This document shows positions 44,529 to 53,566 of a stretch of DNA of 64,000 nt, in pieces. Every line of letters starts with the position of its first letter. The stretch's first letter is position 1. The stretch comes from Bradyrhizobium liaoningense (lineage in GTDB: Bacteria > Pseudomonadota > Alphaproteobacteria > Rhizobiales > Xanthobacteraceae), in NCBI RefSeq assembly GCF_018130785.1, contig NZ_JAFCJT010000001.1, positions 62,001 through 126,000 on the forward strand. The letters run 5' to 3'. The position numbers and the translations under genes are program-made. The notes beneath the pieces are model-generated. The model searched no databases, was not told where the DNA came from, and was given only the letters and a program-made list of their open reading frames with translations.

Positions 44529-45214
44529 ACTTCGGCCCAGTAGCGAATGAGATTGTGATAGATACCCGTCAATTTGACCGTTTCGGGATCGTCACGCCCG
44601 AGCCGTTTCACCAGCGCCTGAATCGCGGTGTCGAGGTCAAAGATCATGCTCCGGGCTTGATCGTCCCGTATCATGCTCTGAAGCCAGAAGAAAGATGCAA
44701 CCCGCGTCCCCCTTGTCACCGGCGTGACGAGATGGAGGCTGGTCGAGGGATAGAGCACGCAGTCGCCTGCTGGCAACTTGACTTCGTGCGAACCGTAGGT
44801 GTCCTCGATCACAAGTTCGCCACCGTCATACTCTTCCGGCTCGGCCAGGAACAGCGTGACCGACAGGTCTGTGCGGATGCGAAGGCCGGTCAGGCGGTCG
44901 CCGCGGATCGCGTTGTCGACATGCAGGCCGAAATGGTGGCCGCTGCTCGCCGCATAGCGGTTGAACAGCGGCGGGAAGATCTGGAGCGGGATCGCAGCTG
45001 CGATGAAGCGCGGGTTCGAGGTCAGCGCCGAGATGATGCGGTTGCCCAGCTTTCGCGCAACCTCGCCATCTGGTGGCAATTGCTCGTTGCGCTTGACCAT
45101 CGCCGACTGCGAGCCGGCGGTGGAGCGCCCGTCCTCCCATTCGCTGGCGTCCATGATGCGGCGGAAATCCGCCACATCATCTTTGCTCAGGACCCCAGAC
45201 AGGCATGTCAACAT
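44525..45214 (-). CDS. piuC: PKHD-type Fe(II)/2-oxoglutarate hydroxylase (PiuC-like)
   Basis: 229 residues. The 2-His-1-carboxylate triad is visible: HxD in [11 protein letters not shown] and the distal histidine in [15 protein letters not shown], whose arginine binds 2-oxoglutarate. The N-terminus [20 protein letters not shown] is typical of PiuC/PiuA-associated hydroxylases. Such genes commonly follow catecholate TonB receptors, as here (2 bp after it). Its substrate is not established; siderophore or receptor-linked modification is the usual proposal. Confidence 0.9.
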   Translation of the reverse strand: MLTCLSGVLSKDDVADFRRIMDASEWEDGRSTAGSQSAMVKRNEQLPPDGEVARKLGNRIISALTSNPRFIAAAIPLQIFPPLFNRYAASSGHHFGLHVDNAIRGDRLTGLRIRTDLSVTLFLAEPEEYDGGELVIEDTYGSHEVKLPAGDCVLYPSTSLHLVTPVTRGTRVASFFWLQSMIRDDQARSMIFDLDTAIQALVKRLGRDDPETVKLTGIYHNLIRYWAEV

Positions 45215-45216
45215 GA

Positions 45217-47634
45217 TCAGAACTTCGCCGACGTTATGAGGTAGAACGCCCTGCCCGGCGCGACCGCCACGAACGGCGTCGCGCTGCGATAGAGCGTATC
45301 GTAGTAGAGCTTGTTGGTGAGGTTCTGCGCGTAGAACTTCATGGTCCAGTTCTTGTCGATCTTCTTCTCGATGAACGCGTCGAAGCGCCAGTAGCTCGGG
45401 ATCAGCGTGCCGGTGTTGGCGCCGAAGGTGCCGCCATAGACCTTGGAGCGGAACACCGCCTGGCCGCCGAGCTCCCAGTCACCGTCGAACTTGTACTTGG
45501 TGAGCAAGCTGAACGACTGATGCGCGACGTTGGCGAGCGGCAGGCCGACATTGCCCGGGATGTTGCTCTTGGTGACCTTCGAGTCCATCAGCACGATGCC
45601 GCCGAAGATGCTCCAGCGGTCGGTCAGCTTGCCGCTGGCCTCGATGTCGATACCCTGGATCCGGTAGGCCGCCCCCGAGGTCAGCGTGGTGCCGACGGTC
45701 TCACGGGCATTGTCCTTCGTCGTTTGGAACAGTGCGCCGGTCACCAGCAGGTGGCGGTCGAACAGCTCCCATTTGGTGCCGATTTCCGCCCCCTTGTTCT
45801 GCTCGGGCCCGAGGATCGTGGTGCCGGTCGGCGGAGACGAGCCGTAGTCCGTGCCGGTTGCGTCGAGTTCGGAGCCGAACGGATTGGTCGAGGTCGCATA
45901 GGCCGCATAGAGGCTGCCGATCGGAACGGGCTTGTAGACGATGCCGGCGTTGTAGTTGACGAAGTCGGAGTCGACGCTGCTCGAAGCAGCCGCAATCGAC
46001 GATTTCAGCTTGTAGCTGTCCCAGCGCACACCACCGTTCACGATGATGGTGTCTTCCCAGTTCGCCGTGTCCATCACGTAGACGGCGCCGCTATCGACGT
46101 TGTAGCGGGTCGGATCGCCGCCGAGCACCGGGTTGAACGGGCCGGGTGTGTTGGTATAGCCCGGCGAATACATGCTCTGCAGGGTCAAAGCGCCATTGCT
46201 GTTGGAGCCGGCGCCGAACGCTTCCGACGAGAGGCCGGTGTAGCGGCCGATTCCGATGCGTTCATTGGCCACATCGAGCCCGGTCACCGCGGTGTGCCTG
46301 ACCGATCCCGTATTGAACTTGAACGCGGCTTCTTCCTGGTTGGCGATGACGTCAACCCACTGGTTGCGGCTCTGTGCGCTCGCAGTGATCGTCCACTTGG
46401 TCGGATCGGGATTGGTCGTGATGGGCGACTGCGGCAACGTGCCGATATATTCCAGCGTCGACTGCTCCATGCGGGTCCGGCTGGTCAGGGTGATGTTGTT
46501 GGTCGGCTTGTATTCGCCGGTCAACGTGCCGAAATCCTGCCGCGCGGTCTGGAAGTCGCGATTGAGGAAGCCGTACCAGGTCCCACGCGGAATGCCCGCT
46601 TCGGTGGCCGGCACGTTGCCCTGCTTGTAATAGGGCACGCCGAAATCGGGATAGCCGCTGAGGTCGGTGTGGACGTAGTTCGTGGTGATCTTGATGTCGT
46701 TGGTCGGGGTGTACTTGGTCGAGATGAAAGTGCCCCAGCGATTGTCGGTCACGAAGTTGCGGCCGGCAACGTTGGCGTCCTGGAACAGGCCTCCGACACG
46801 TACCGAGAAGGTCGGGTCGACGACCTGGTTGACGTCGATCGTGACGCGCTTGGTCATGTCGGTGCCGAACGTCGTCTCGGCGTTCTGGAAGTTGCGATCG
46901 GTCGCCTGCTTGGTGACGATGTTGATCGCACCGCCCGCGGTGCCGCGGCCCGCAAAGGACGAGGCCGGGCCGCGCAGGATCTCGAGCTGCTCGGTGAAGA
47001 AGTTCTCGCGGATGGAGACCGCGGGATCGCGGATGCCGTCGATGAAGACGTCGTTGCGCACGTCGAAGCCGCGGATGAAGAAGCGGTCGCCGAACGCATT
47101 GCCGCCTTCACCCGAACCCAGCGTTACGCCCGCGGTCGAGCGCCCGACCTCCCTCAGCGTCGTGGCGTTCTTGTCCTCGAGGATCTCCTTGCTGAGCACG
47201 GTGATGGTCTTGGGCGTGTTCAGAAGCGGCTCGGGAAACTTGCCCGAGGCCTGGACGCGGTCGACCTTGTAGGGCGCGGCCGGATCGGCATAGGGATTGG
47301 CGTCGGCGGGGCCGGACGATACGGTGGGAGCTGCCTGCTGGGCCTGCTGGCGCTGTGCCGCACGGCGAACCGCGTTGCGCGCGCGGACCTGCTCGGGTGA
47401 AGGTTTAGAGGCCGCCGGACGCGGACGCTCGACGGGAGCATCGACCGTCACCGGCGGCAGGTTCGACTGCTGCGCCTGCGCGCCGCTCGATACCGACGCC
47501 ACCGCGATCAAGCTCGCAACTGCCGAGACTTTCTTGCCGGAAGTTCCCGCGGACTTGTCATCCGTCGGATTGAACGCTGCGACTGAACGCAGCGACTTCG
47601 GTGCGACCACCTGCCCCATTACCAAACGCCCCAT
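45217..47634 (-). CDS. TonB-dependent siderophore receptor (Fiu/PiuA-like)
   Basis: 805 residues. An extended leader (to about residue 55, cleavage near SSGAQAQQ) precedes a disordered alanine/arginine-rich segment and the plug domain (about 125-250: [61 protein letters not shown]). The rest forms the 22-strand barrel and ends in phenylalanine (ITSAKF). It imports ferric siderophore, probably catecholate, powered by TonB. Its start is followed upstream by three TTCTAAA repeats likely to give iron control. It heads the receptor-piuC-exbB-exbD-tonB operon. Confidence 0.93.
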   Translation of the reverse strand: MGRLVMGQVVAPKSLRSVAAFNPTDDKSAGTSGKKVSAVASLIAVASVSSGAQAQQSNLPPVTVDAPVERPRPAASKPSPEQVRARNAVRRAAQRQQAQQAAPTVSSGPADANPYADPAAPYKVDRVQASGKFPEPLLNTPKTITVLSKEILEDKNATTLREVGRSTAGVTLGSGEGGNAFGDRFFIRGFDVRNDVFIDGIRDPAVSIRENFFTEQLEILRGPASSFAGRGTAGGAINIVTKQATDRNFQNAETTFGTDMTKRVTIDVNQVVDPTFSVRVGGLFQDANVAGRNFVTDNRWGTFISTKYTPTNDIKITTNYVHTDLSGYPDFGVPYYKQGNVPATEAGIPRGTWYGFLNRDFQTARQDFGTLTGEYKPTNNITLTSRTRMEQSTLEYIGTLPQSPITTNPDPTKWTITASAQSRNQWVDVIANQEEAAFKFNTGSVRHTAVTGLDVANERIGIGRYTGLSSEAFGAGSNSNGALTLQSMYSPGYTNTPGPFNPVLGGDPTRYNVDSGAVYVMDTANWEDTIIVNGGVRWDSYKLKSSIAAASSSVDSDFVNYNAGIVYKPVPIGSLYAAYATSTNPFGSELDATGTDYGSSPPTGTTILGPEQNKGAEIGTKWELFDRHLLVTGALFQTTKDNARETVGTTLTSGAAYRIQGIDIEASGKLTDRWSIFGGIVLMDSKVTKSNIPGNVGLPLANVAHQSFSLLTKYKFDGDWELGGQAVFRSKVYGGTFGANTGTLIPSYWRFDAFIEKKIDKNWTMKFYAQNLTNKLYYDTLYRSATPFVAVAPGRAFYLITSAKF

Positions 47635-47745
47635 CTTCTTGTTCGCTCACTCACTTCGATGAACGATGGGCTGTTGGTATCGGCCGCAAAATAGCGGGTC
47701 AATGCGAGCACCGCGCGAGAACGCTTGAATAAGTCCAGATCAAAA

Positions 47746-47801
47746 CGATTCTAAACTACAGTTTGAAATCGTTCTAAAATTAGATTGGACTCGTTCTAAA
47801 G
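47746..47801. promoter_or_regulatory. Triple iron-box-like (ICE/Irr-type) array
   Basis: Read on the minus strand, TTTAGAA occurs three times (plus-strand TTCTAAA ending at 47755, 47778 and 47800), spaced 23 and 22 bp, or about two helical turns. The middle one is part of TTTGAAA-TCG-TTCTAAA, close to the palindromic iron control element of Bradyrhizobium. It lies 110-170 bp before the siderophore receptor. Irr is the expected binder; this is inference. Confidence 0.65.
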
Positions 47802-47844
47802 AGAGCGCAAAAATATCGCACGGTCGTTGGTCTCGCGCACATCA

Positions 47845-48084
47845 TCAATCGCTGCTCGGCGGCTTCATCAGCGAGAACAATTCGTCGACGGTCTTCTGCG
47901 CGACTGCGCGCACGCGATCGGTGTTGTCCATGCCGGCGATGTTGACGCCGTTGACGACGGCTTTGATCTCGTCGCGAAAGTCGGTCAGGAATCGCAAGGG
48001 ATCGCGCTGCTCGTTAGCGACGCGCGCGATCAGTCCCGTGATCAGAATCTGACACGCGATCAGCTTGCCGTTCAGCTCGTCCAT
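47845..48084 (-). CDS. Small conserved-looking protein of unknown function
   Basis: 79 residues from the ATG at 48084 (GGGAG upstream); an in-frame extension to 48138 has no better ribosome site. It is soluble and mainly helical: MDELNGKLIACQILITGLIA, LRFLTDFRDEIKAVVNGVNI, VRAVAQKTVDELFSLMKPPS. No domain is recognised. An iron-box-like palindrome 75 bp upstream suggests iron-responsive expression, and it lies just upstream of the siderophore-uptake operon on the same strand. Confidence 0.7.
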   Translation of the reverse strand: MDELNGKLIACQILITGLIARVANEQRDPLRFLTDFRDEIKAVVNGVNIAGMDNTDRVRAVAQKTVDELFSLMKPPSSD

Positions 48085-48158
48085 CCTGCGCTCCCGTTGT
48101 GGCGGGGCCGATATGACCGATGCCGATTTTCCTGACAACCGGAACGCCGCGCTCGCGA

Positions 48159-48175
48159 TTTAGAACCGTTCTCAC
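48159..48175. promoter_or_regulatory. Iron control element-like palindrome
   Basis: TTTAGAA-CCG-TTCTCAC matches the iron box TTTAGAA-N3-TTCTAAA in 12 of 14 arm positions. It lies 75 bp before the small unknown gene at 47845-48084. The rest of the 396-bp gap to the RND genes holds no gene. Confidence 0.6.
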
Positions 48176-48384
48176 GAGCGTTAATTCCGACTCGCTTCGC
48201 AGCGCGGCCGGGGCGGCCCTGCGGAGCCTCTGCAAGCCGCCCACACCGGTTCCGAGCATTGCCTAAAGTTTGCACGCTGATTGTCCGCGCCGGGAAAATG
48301 CAGCACTGCACACCGTAGTGTCACGGAGCTGCCTAGACAGTGCAAAGCTTTCCAATTGTTTAGGATTCCGAACCGATAGTGCTG

Positions 48385-48413
48385 TTTACACTGGAACTTG
48401 GCGTGTATTATAC
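48385..48413 (+). promoter_or_regulatory. Sigma-70-like promoter before the RND genes
   Basis: TTTACA, a 17-base spacer, and TTATAC match the -35 and -10 consensus closely, which is uncommon in this GC-rich background. The adaptor ATG follows about 68 bp downstream. Confidence 0.55.
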
Positions 48414-48480
48414 AAGCGCGCTGGAACCCTACGATTGCTCCACAATTCGTAGTTTTGGGTATACGAGCCAACGAGCCGAC

Positions 48481-49653
48481 ATGAAAAAATCACGGCCGAT
48501 CCTCTGGATTCTCATTATCGCGGCCGTGGCCTTGGCGGGTTACTATGGTTGGCAGAAATTCGGCTCCCCCGAGGCCGGAAAAGCCCAGACGGCTCAGAAG
48601 GGCCCGCCGCGCCCGCCCGCCATCCCCGTCAGCGTTTCGCCGGTCCAGAAGGCCGACTTCCCGGTTTACCTGACCGGTCTCGGCACGGTTCAGGGCTTCA
48701 ACACCGTGCAGGTCCGGAGCCGGGTTGACGGCCAGATCGACAAGATCGCCTTCAGCGAAGGCCAGATGGTCAAGCAGGACGACCTTCTGGTCTCGATAGA
48801 TCCCCGGCCCTATCAAGCCACGCTCGACCAGGCCAAGGCCAAGAAGGCGCAGGACGAGGCGAATCTCGCCAACGCCAACCTCGAGCTCCAGCGCGCCATG
48901 AAGCTTGGCGAGTTCGCGACCGCGCAGCGGGTCGACACCCAGCGTTCCACCGTCGCGCAGCTGACCGCCCAGATCGCCGCCGACGAAGCCGCCATCTCCA
49001 ACGCCCAGACCCAGCTCGACTACACCCAGATCAAGGCGCCGTTCACCGGCGTGGCCGGGCTGCGCCTGGTCGACGTTGGCAACATCGTCAACGCCTCCAC
49101 GCAGACGGGAATCGTGACGATCTCGCAGGTCGAGCCGATCTCGGTGATCTTCACCGCGCCGGAAGATCAGCTGCCCTACATCAGCGAAGGTCAGAAGGCC
49201 GGTGCGCTCAAGGTGATCGCGTTCACCACCGACGGCAAGAAGACGCTGGCCGAGGGCAAGCTCGCGGTCATCAACAACCAGGTCGACACGACCAGCGGGA
49301 CTATTCGGCTCAAGGCGGTGTTCGACAACAAGGAGCACACGCTGTGGCCGGGCCAGTCGGTTTCGACACGCCTTCTGGTACGCACCCTGAAGGACGCGAC
49401 AGTGGTTCCGGATGACGCGGTCCAGCATTCGACCAACGGCCTCTACGCCTATACCGTCAATCAGGACAACAAGGCCGAAGTGCACAAGATCAAGGTCAGC
49501 TACGCCATCGACGGTCGTTCGGTCGTCGATGAAGGCTTGAGCCCGGGTCAGCAGGTGATCACCGGCGGTCAGTTCAAGGTCCAGCCCGGAAGCCTCGTCT
49601 CGACGGCCGTAGCGAGCTCGGATCCAAGCCAGAACAAGGTACGACAGGAATGA
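48481..49653 (+). CDS. RND efflux periplasmic adaptor (MdtA-like)
   Basis: 390 residues. An N-terminal membrane anchor (PILWILIIAAVALAGYYGW) without a lipobox is followed by the biotinyl-lipoyl halves (GTVQGFNTVQVRSRVDGQID and LDYTQIKAPFTGVAGLRLVD), a coiled-coil hairpin rich in Ala/Gln (about 120-190), and the beta-barrel and membrane-proximal domains. It joins the RND pump to an outer-membrane channel, which is not encoded here. The ATG at 48481 gives the anchor its positive N-terminus (MKKSR). It overlaps the pump gene by 4 bases. Confidence 0.92.
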   Translation: MKKSRPILWILIIAAVALAGYYGWQKFGSPEAGKAQTAQKGPPRPPAIPVSVSPVQKADFPVYLTGLGTVQGFNTVQVRSRVDGQIDKIAFSEGQMVKQDDLLVSIDPRPYQATLDQAKAKKAQDEANLANANLELQRAMKLGEFATAQRVDTQRSTVAQLTAQIAADEAAISNAQTQLDYTQIKAPFTGVAGLRLVDVGNIVNASTQTGIVTISQVEPISVIFTAPEDQLPYISEGQKAGALKVIAFTTDGKKTLAEGKLAVINNQVDTTSGTIRLKAVFDNKEHTLWPGQSVSTRLLVRTLKDATVVPDDAVQHSTNGLYAYTVNQDNKAEVHKIKVSYAIDGRSVVDEGLSPGQQVITGGQFKVQPGSLVSTAVASSDPSQNKVRQE

Positions 49654-52600
49654 CCGAGGGCGGGATTTCGGCACCTTTCATCCGTTATCCCATCGGCACC
49701 TCGCTGCTGATGGCCGGTATTCTCTTCGTCGGTCTCGTCGCCTATCCCCTGCTGCCGGTCGCGCCGCTGCCCCAGGTGGACTTCCCGACGATCCAGATCA
49801 CGGCCAATTTGCCGGGCGGCAGCCCCGAGACGATGGCCTCGTCGGTGGCCCAGCCGCTCGAGCGGCAGTTCGCCCAGATCCCCGGCATCGCCCAGATGAC
49901 CTCAACGAGTTATCTCGGCACCGCCTCGATCACCATCCAGTTCGACCTCAACCGCAGCATCGACGGTGCCGCCAACGACGTGCAGGGCGCCATCAACGCC
50001 GCAAGCGGCCAGTTGCCGAAGAACCTGCCCTCGCCGCCGACCTACCGCAAGGTCAACCCGGCCGACGCGCCGATCCTGCTCCTGTCGGCGACATCAGAGA
50101 CGCTGCCGCTCACCAGCGTCAGCGACGCCGTCGACGCCCAGCTCGCCCAGCAGATCAGCCAGCTCTCGGGCGTCGCGCAGGTCTTCATCGGCGGCCAGCA
50201 GAAGCCTTCCATCCGCGTTCAGATCGACCCGGCGAAACTCGTCGCCAAGGGCCTGTCGCTGGAGGACGTGCGCAGCCAGATCGCGATCACCACGGTCGAC
50301 AGCCCGAAGGGCAATATCGACGGGCCGAAGCGCGCCTACACGATCTACGCCAACGACCAGCTCACCCAGTCCAAGGACTGGAACGACGTCATCATCGCCT
50401 ACCGCAACGGCGGCCCGTTGCGAATCCGCGACATCGGCCAGGCGGTCAGCGGGCCCGAGGACGCCAAGCAGGCGGCCTGGGCCAACGGCAAGCGCGGCGT
50501 GTTCCTGGTCGTGTTCAAGCAGCCGGGCGCCAACGTCATCGAGACCGTCGACCGGATCAAGGCGACCCTGCCTCGCCTCGTGGCAGCGATCCCGCCCGCG
50601 ATCAAGATCGAGCTCATCAGCGACCGCACCACGACGATCCGCGCCGCGGTCGAGGACGTCCAGTTCACGCTGCTGCTGACCATCGCGCTGGTGGTCATGG
50701 TGATCTTCATCTTCCTGCGCAGCTTCTGGGCGACGGTCATCCCCACCATCACGGTTCCACTGGCGCTGTTGGGCGCGTGCGCCCTGATGTGGGTGGCCGG
50801 CTATTCGCTCGACAATCTGTCGCTGATGGCGCTCACCATCGCGGTCGGATTCGTCGTCGACGACGCCATCGTGATGCTCGAGAACATCACGCGCTACATC
50901 GAGGAAGGCGAATCGCCGATGGCGGCTGCCTTCAAGGGCTCCAAGGAAATCGGCTTCACCATCGTCTCGATCAGCATCTCGCTGGTCGCGGTGCTGATCC
51001 CGCTGCTGCTGATGGGCGGCATCATAGGACGCCTGTTCCGCGAGTTCGCCGTCGTGCTGGCGATGACCATCTTCGTCTCGATGTTCGTGTCGCTGACGCT
51101 GACGCCAATGATGGCCTCGCGCTTCCTGCGTGCCCATGGCGAGGTGACCCACGGCAAGTTCTACCAGTGGAGCGAACGCGCCTTCGACGGCATGCTGCGC
51201 GGCTATGAATACATTCTCGATCATGCCCTGGCCTGGCGCCGCACCACGCTCCTGATCTTCTTCGCCACGCTCGGCCTGTCGGTCTACCTGTTCGTGCTGA
51301 TCCCGAAGGGCTTCTTCCCGCAGCAGGACGTCGGCCTGATCACCGCGACCTCCGAAGCGTCCCAGGACATCTCCTTCGCCGAGATGCAGCGGCGCCAGGT
51401 CGAGCTCGGCAAGATCGTGATGGACGATCCCGACGTCGCCACGATCGCGATGAACATCGGCGGCAGCGGCCGCGCCGGCAACAACGGCAATATGTTCATC
51501 ACGCTGAAGCCGCGTAACGCACGCAATGCGTCGGCGCAGGAGATCATTGCCCGGCTGCGTCCCAAGCTCGAGAAGGTGTCGGGCGCCCGCCTCTACATGC
51601 AGGCGGCCCAGGACGTCCGGCTCGGCGGCCGGCCGACACGCACGCAGTTCGAGTTCACGTTGCAGGATGCCGACCTCGCCGAGCTCAATGACTGGGCGCC
51701 AAAGATCCTCGCCAAGATGCAGACGCTGCCGCAACTGCGCGACGTCGCGACCGACCAGCAGACGCAGGGCACCACGGTCCAGCTCAAGATCAACCGCGAC
51801 ACCGCATCGCGCTACGGCATCCAGCCGCAGCTGATCGACGACACGCTGTATGACGCCTTCGGACAACGGCAGGTCACGCAGTATTTCACCCAGCTCAACA
51901 CCTACAAGGTGATCCTCGAGATCCTGCCGGAGATGCAGGGCAGTCTCGACAGCCTGAACAAGCTCTATCTGAAATCGCCGCTGACCGGCGACCAGGTGCC
52001 GCTGTCGACCTTTGCGACCTGGACCACCGATCCGGTCCGCCCGCTTTCGATCAGCCACCAGGGCCAGTTCCCGGCGATCACCATCAGCTTCAATCTCGCG
52101 CAAGGCGTCGCGCTCGGCCAGGCCACCGAGGCCGTGCAGAAGGCGATGGTCGATCTCGGCGCGCCGCCGACCCTGAATTCGAGCTTCCAGGGCACCGCGC
52201 AGGCGTTCCAGCAGTCGCTCGGCACCGTGCCGCTGCTGATCCTCGCCGCCCTCGTCGTGGTCTATCTGATCCTCGGCATCCTCTACGAGAGCTACATCCA
52301 CCCGATCACGATTCTATCGACCCTGCCCTCGGCCGGCGTCGGCGCGCTCCTGATCCTGATGGCGGCCGGCTTCGACTTCAGCCTCATTGCATTGATCGGA
52401 ATCATCCTCCTGATCGGCATCGTGAAGAAGAACGGCATCATGATGGTCGACTTCGCCATCGCTGCCGAGCGCGACGAGCACAAGACGCCGGAGGAATCGA
52501 TCCGTCAGGCCGCGCTGTTGCGCTTCCGGCCGATCATGATGACGACGATGGCCGCCCTGCTCGGCGGCGTGCCGCTGATGCTCGGCCACGGCACCGGCGC

Positions 52601-52796
52601 CGAGATCCGCCAGCCGCTCGGCTACGCCATGGTCGGCGGCCTGATCGTCAGCCAGGCGCTGACGCTGTTCACCACCCCCGTGGTCTATCTCTATCTCGAC
52701 GAGCTCAACAACTGGTTCTCGGGCTGGGGCCGTTCGGGTGACGGCGAAGGTCACGAGGCGCCCGAGCACCGCACCGTCAAGCAGGCCGCCGAGTAA
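49650..52796 (+). CDS. RND multidrug efflux permease (MdtB/MdtC-like)
   Basis: 1048 residues, normal for AcrB-type HAE1 pumps. Twelve membrane segments and two large periplasmic loops are visible. The proton-relay aspartates are in VGFVVDDAIVMLENI; the N-terminal leader FIRYPIGTSLLMAGILFVG is typical. It pumps hydrophobic or amphiphilic compounds out using the proton gradient. Only one permease is present, so unlike the MdtBC hetero-pair it likely forms a homotrimer. ATGA overlap with the adaptor gene shows translational coupling. Confidence 0.94.
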   Translation: MTEGGISAPFIRYPIGTSLLMAGILFVGLVAYPLLPVAPLPQVDFPTIQITANLPGGSPETMASSVAQPLERQFAQIPGIAQMTSTSYLGTASITIQFDLNRSIDGAANDVQGAINAASGQLPKNLPSPPTYRKVNPADAPILLLSATSETLPLTSVSDAVDAQLAQQISQLSGVAQVFIGGQQKPSIRVQIDPAKLVAKGLSLEDVRSQIAITTVDSPKGNIDGPKRAYTIYANDQLTQSKDWNDVIIAYRNGGPLRIRDIGQAVSGPEDAKQAAWANGKRGVFLVVFKQPGANVIETVDRIKATLPRLVAAIPPAIKIELISDRTTTIRAAVEDVQFTLLLTIALVVMVIFIFLRSFWATVIPTITVPLALLGACALMWVAGYSLDNLSLMALTIAVGFVVDDAIVMLENITRYIEEGESPMAAAFKGSKEIGFTIVSISISLVAVLIPLLLMGGIIGRLFREFAVVLAMTIFVSMFVSLTLTPMMASRFLRAHGEVTHGKFYQWSERAFDGMLRGYEYILDHALAWRRTTLLIFFATLGLSVYLFVLIPKGFFPQQDVGLITATSEASQDISFAEMQRRQVELGKIVMDDPDVATIAMNIGGSGRAGNNGNMFITLKPRNARNASAQEIIARLRPKLEKVSGARLYMQAAQDVRLGGRPTRTQFEFTLQDADLAELNDWAPKILAKMQTLPQLRDVATDQQTQGTTVQLKINRDTASRYGIQPQLIDDTLYDAFGQRQVTQYFTQLNTYKVILEILPEMQGSLDSLNKLYLKSPLTGDQVPLSTFATWTTDPVRPLSISHQGQFPAITISFNLAQGVALGQATEAVQKAMVDLGAPPTLNSSFQGTAQAFQQSLGTVPLLILAALVVVYLILGILYESYIHPITILSTLPSAGVGALLILMAAGFDFSLIALIGIILLIGIVKKNGIMMVDFAIAAERDEHKTPEESIRQAALLRFRPIMMTTMAALLGGVPLMLGHGTGAEIRQPLGYAMVGGLIVSQALTLFTTPVVYLYLDELNNWFSGWGRSGDGEGHEAPEHRTVKQAAE

Positions 52797-52860
52797 GCTT
52801 GCGCCGCGGCTCCCGCGACGCTACAGCGAGGCCCTCGGTTCACGCCAACGCGGTTTCGCC

Positions 52861-53427
52861 ATGTCCATGCAATCCAGACTTGTCGCCCTCGCCGCCGCTC
52901 TCCTGTTGTCGACAGGCGGTGTGTATGCCCAGCAGAGCGCCAAGAAGAACTCCGCTGCCCCGGCCGCACAACCTGCGCCTGCCCCGACGCAGCCACAGGC
53001 TGACGGTGCTCCGGCGCAACAGGCGGGCTGGGTCGTGCGCTGCACCAGCGTCAGTCGCGACGCGCCGCTCGAATGCGCGATGGAGCAGAACGCGGTGCTG
53101 ACCAAGACCGGCCAGACCATCGTGCTGATCAACATCCGTATCGCGCCCGAGACCCGCACGCCGGTGGCGCTGCTGCAATTGCCGCTCGGTCTCAACCTTC
53201 CCATCGGCGCGAAGCTCCAGGTCGACGAGGGCAAGACGGTCGATCTCCAGATCCAGACCTGCGAGAACCGCGGCTGTTACGCCTCAACGCCGATCGCGGC
53301 GGACCTGCTGGGCGCCTTGAGGTCCGGCAAGCAGTTGAAGGTCTCCTTCCAGAACATGGCCAAGGAGACGATCGCGATCCCGATGCCGCTGGGCGATTTC
53401 GCGGCGGCCTACGACAAGATCAAGTAG
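52861..53427 (+). CDS. Invasion-associated locus B (IalB) family protein
   Basis: 188 residues. Signal peptide 1-23 (LVALAAALLLSTGGVYAQ), a Pro/Ala/Gln-rich linker (AAPAAQPAPAPTQPQADG), then the IalB domain with paired cysteines: WVVRCTSVSRDAPLECAMEQ and TCENRGCYASTP. The family is named from Bartonella, where IalB aids erythrocyte entry; rhizobial members are periplasmic or surface proteins of unknown role. It follows the RND pump by 64 bp and may be cotranscribed. Confidence 0.9.
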   Translation: MSMQSRLVALAAALLLSTGGVYAQQSAKKNSAAPAAQPAPAPTQPQADGAPAQQAGWVVRCTSVSRDAPLECAMEQNAVLTKTGQTIVLINIRIAPETRTPVALLQLPLGLNLPIGAKLQVDEGKTVDLQIQTCENRGCYASTPIAADLLGALRSGKQLKVSFQNMAKETIAIPMPLGDFAAAYDKIK

Positions 53428-53435
53428 GGGCACAC

Positions 53436-53556
53436 TGTCATCGCCCGCCTGTGCGCAATTGCGCACCGGGGCGGGCGATCCAGTATTCCAGGGACGGCGG
53501 TGATTGAACCGAGAGGCCGCGGCGTACTGGATGCCCCGCCTTCGCGGGGCATGACA
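53436..53556. repeat. Dispersed palindromic intergenic repeat, family A
   Basis: TGTCATCGCCCGCC on the left pairs imperfectly with the right end CCCCGCCTTCGCGGGGCATGACA, with GGCGGGCGATCCAGTA and TACTGGATGCCCCGCC as inner segments. The left part contains an extra small palindrome (GTGCGCAATTGCGCAC). Related to the copy at 399-499. It fills the gap between convergent IalB and sulfatase genes. Confidence 0.75.
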
Positions 53557-53566
53557 CCGGTTTCCC

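Noticed and set aside
45520..47400. 626-residue plus-strand frame over the siderophore receptor
   Set aside because: Antisense to a well-supported TonB receptor; no domain.
50094..52301. 735-residue minus-strand frame in the RND permease gene
   Set aside because: Shadow frame with repeated Arg/Asp/His-rich sequence and no ribosome site.
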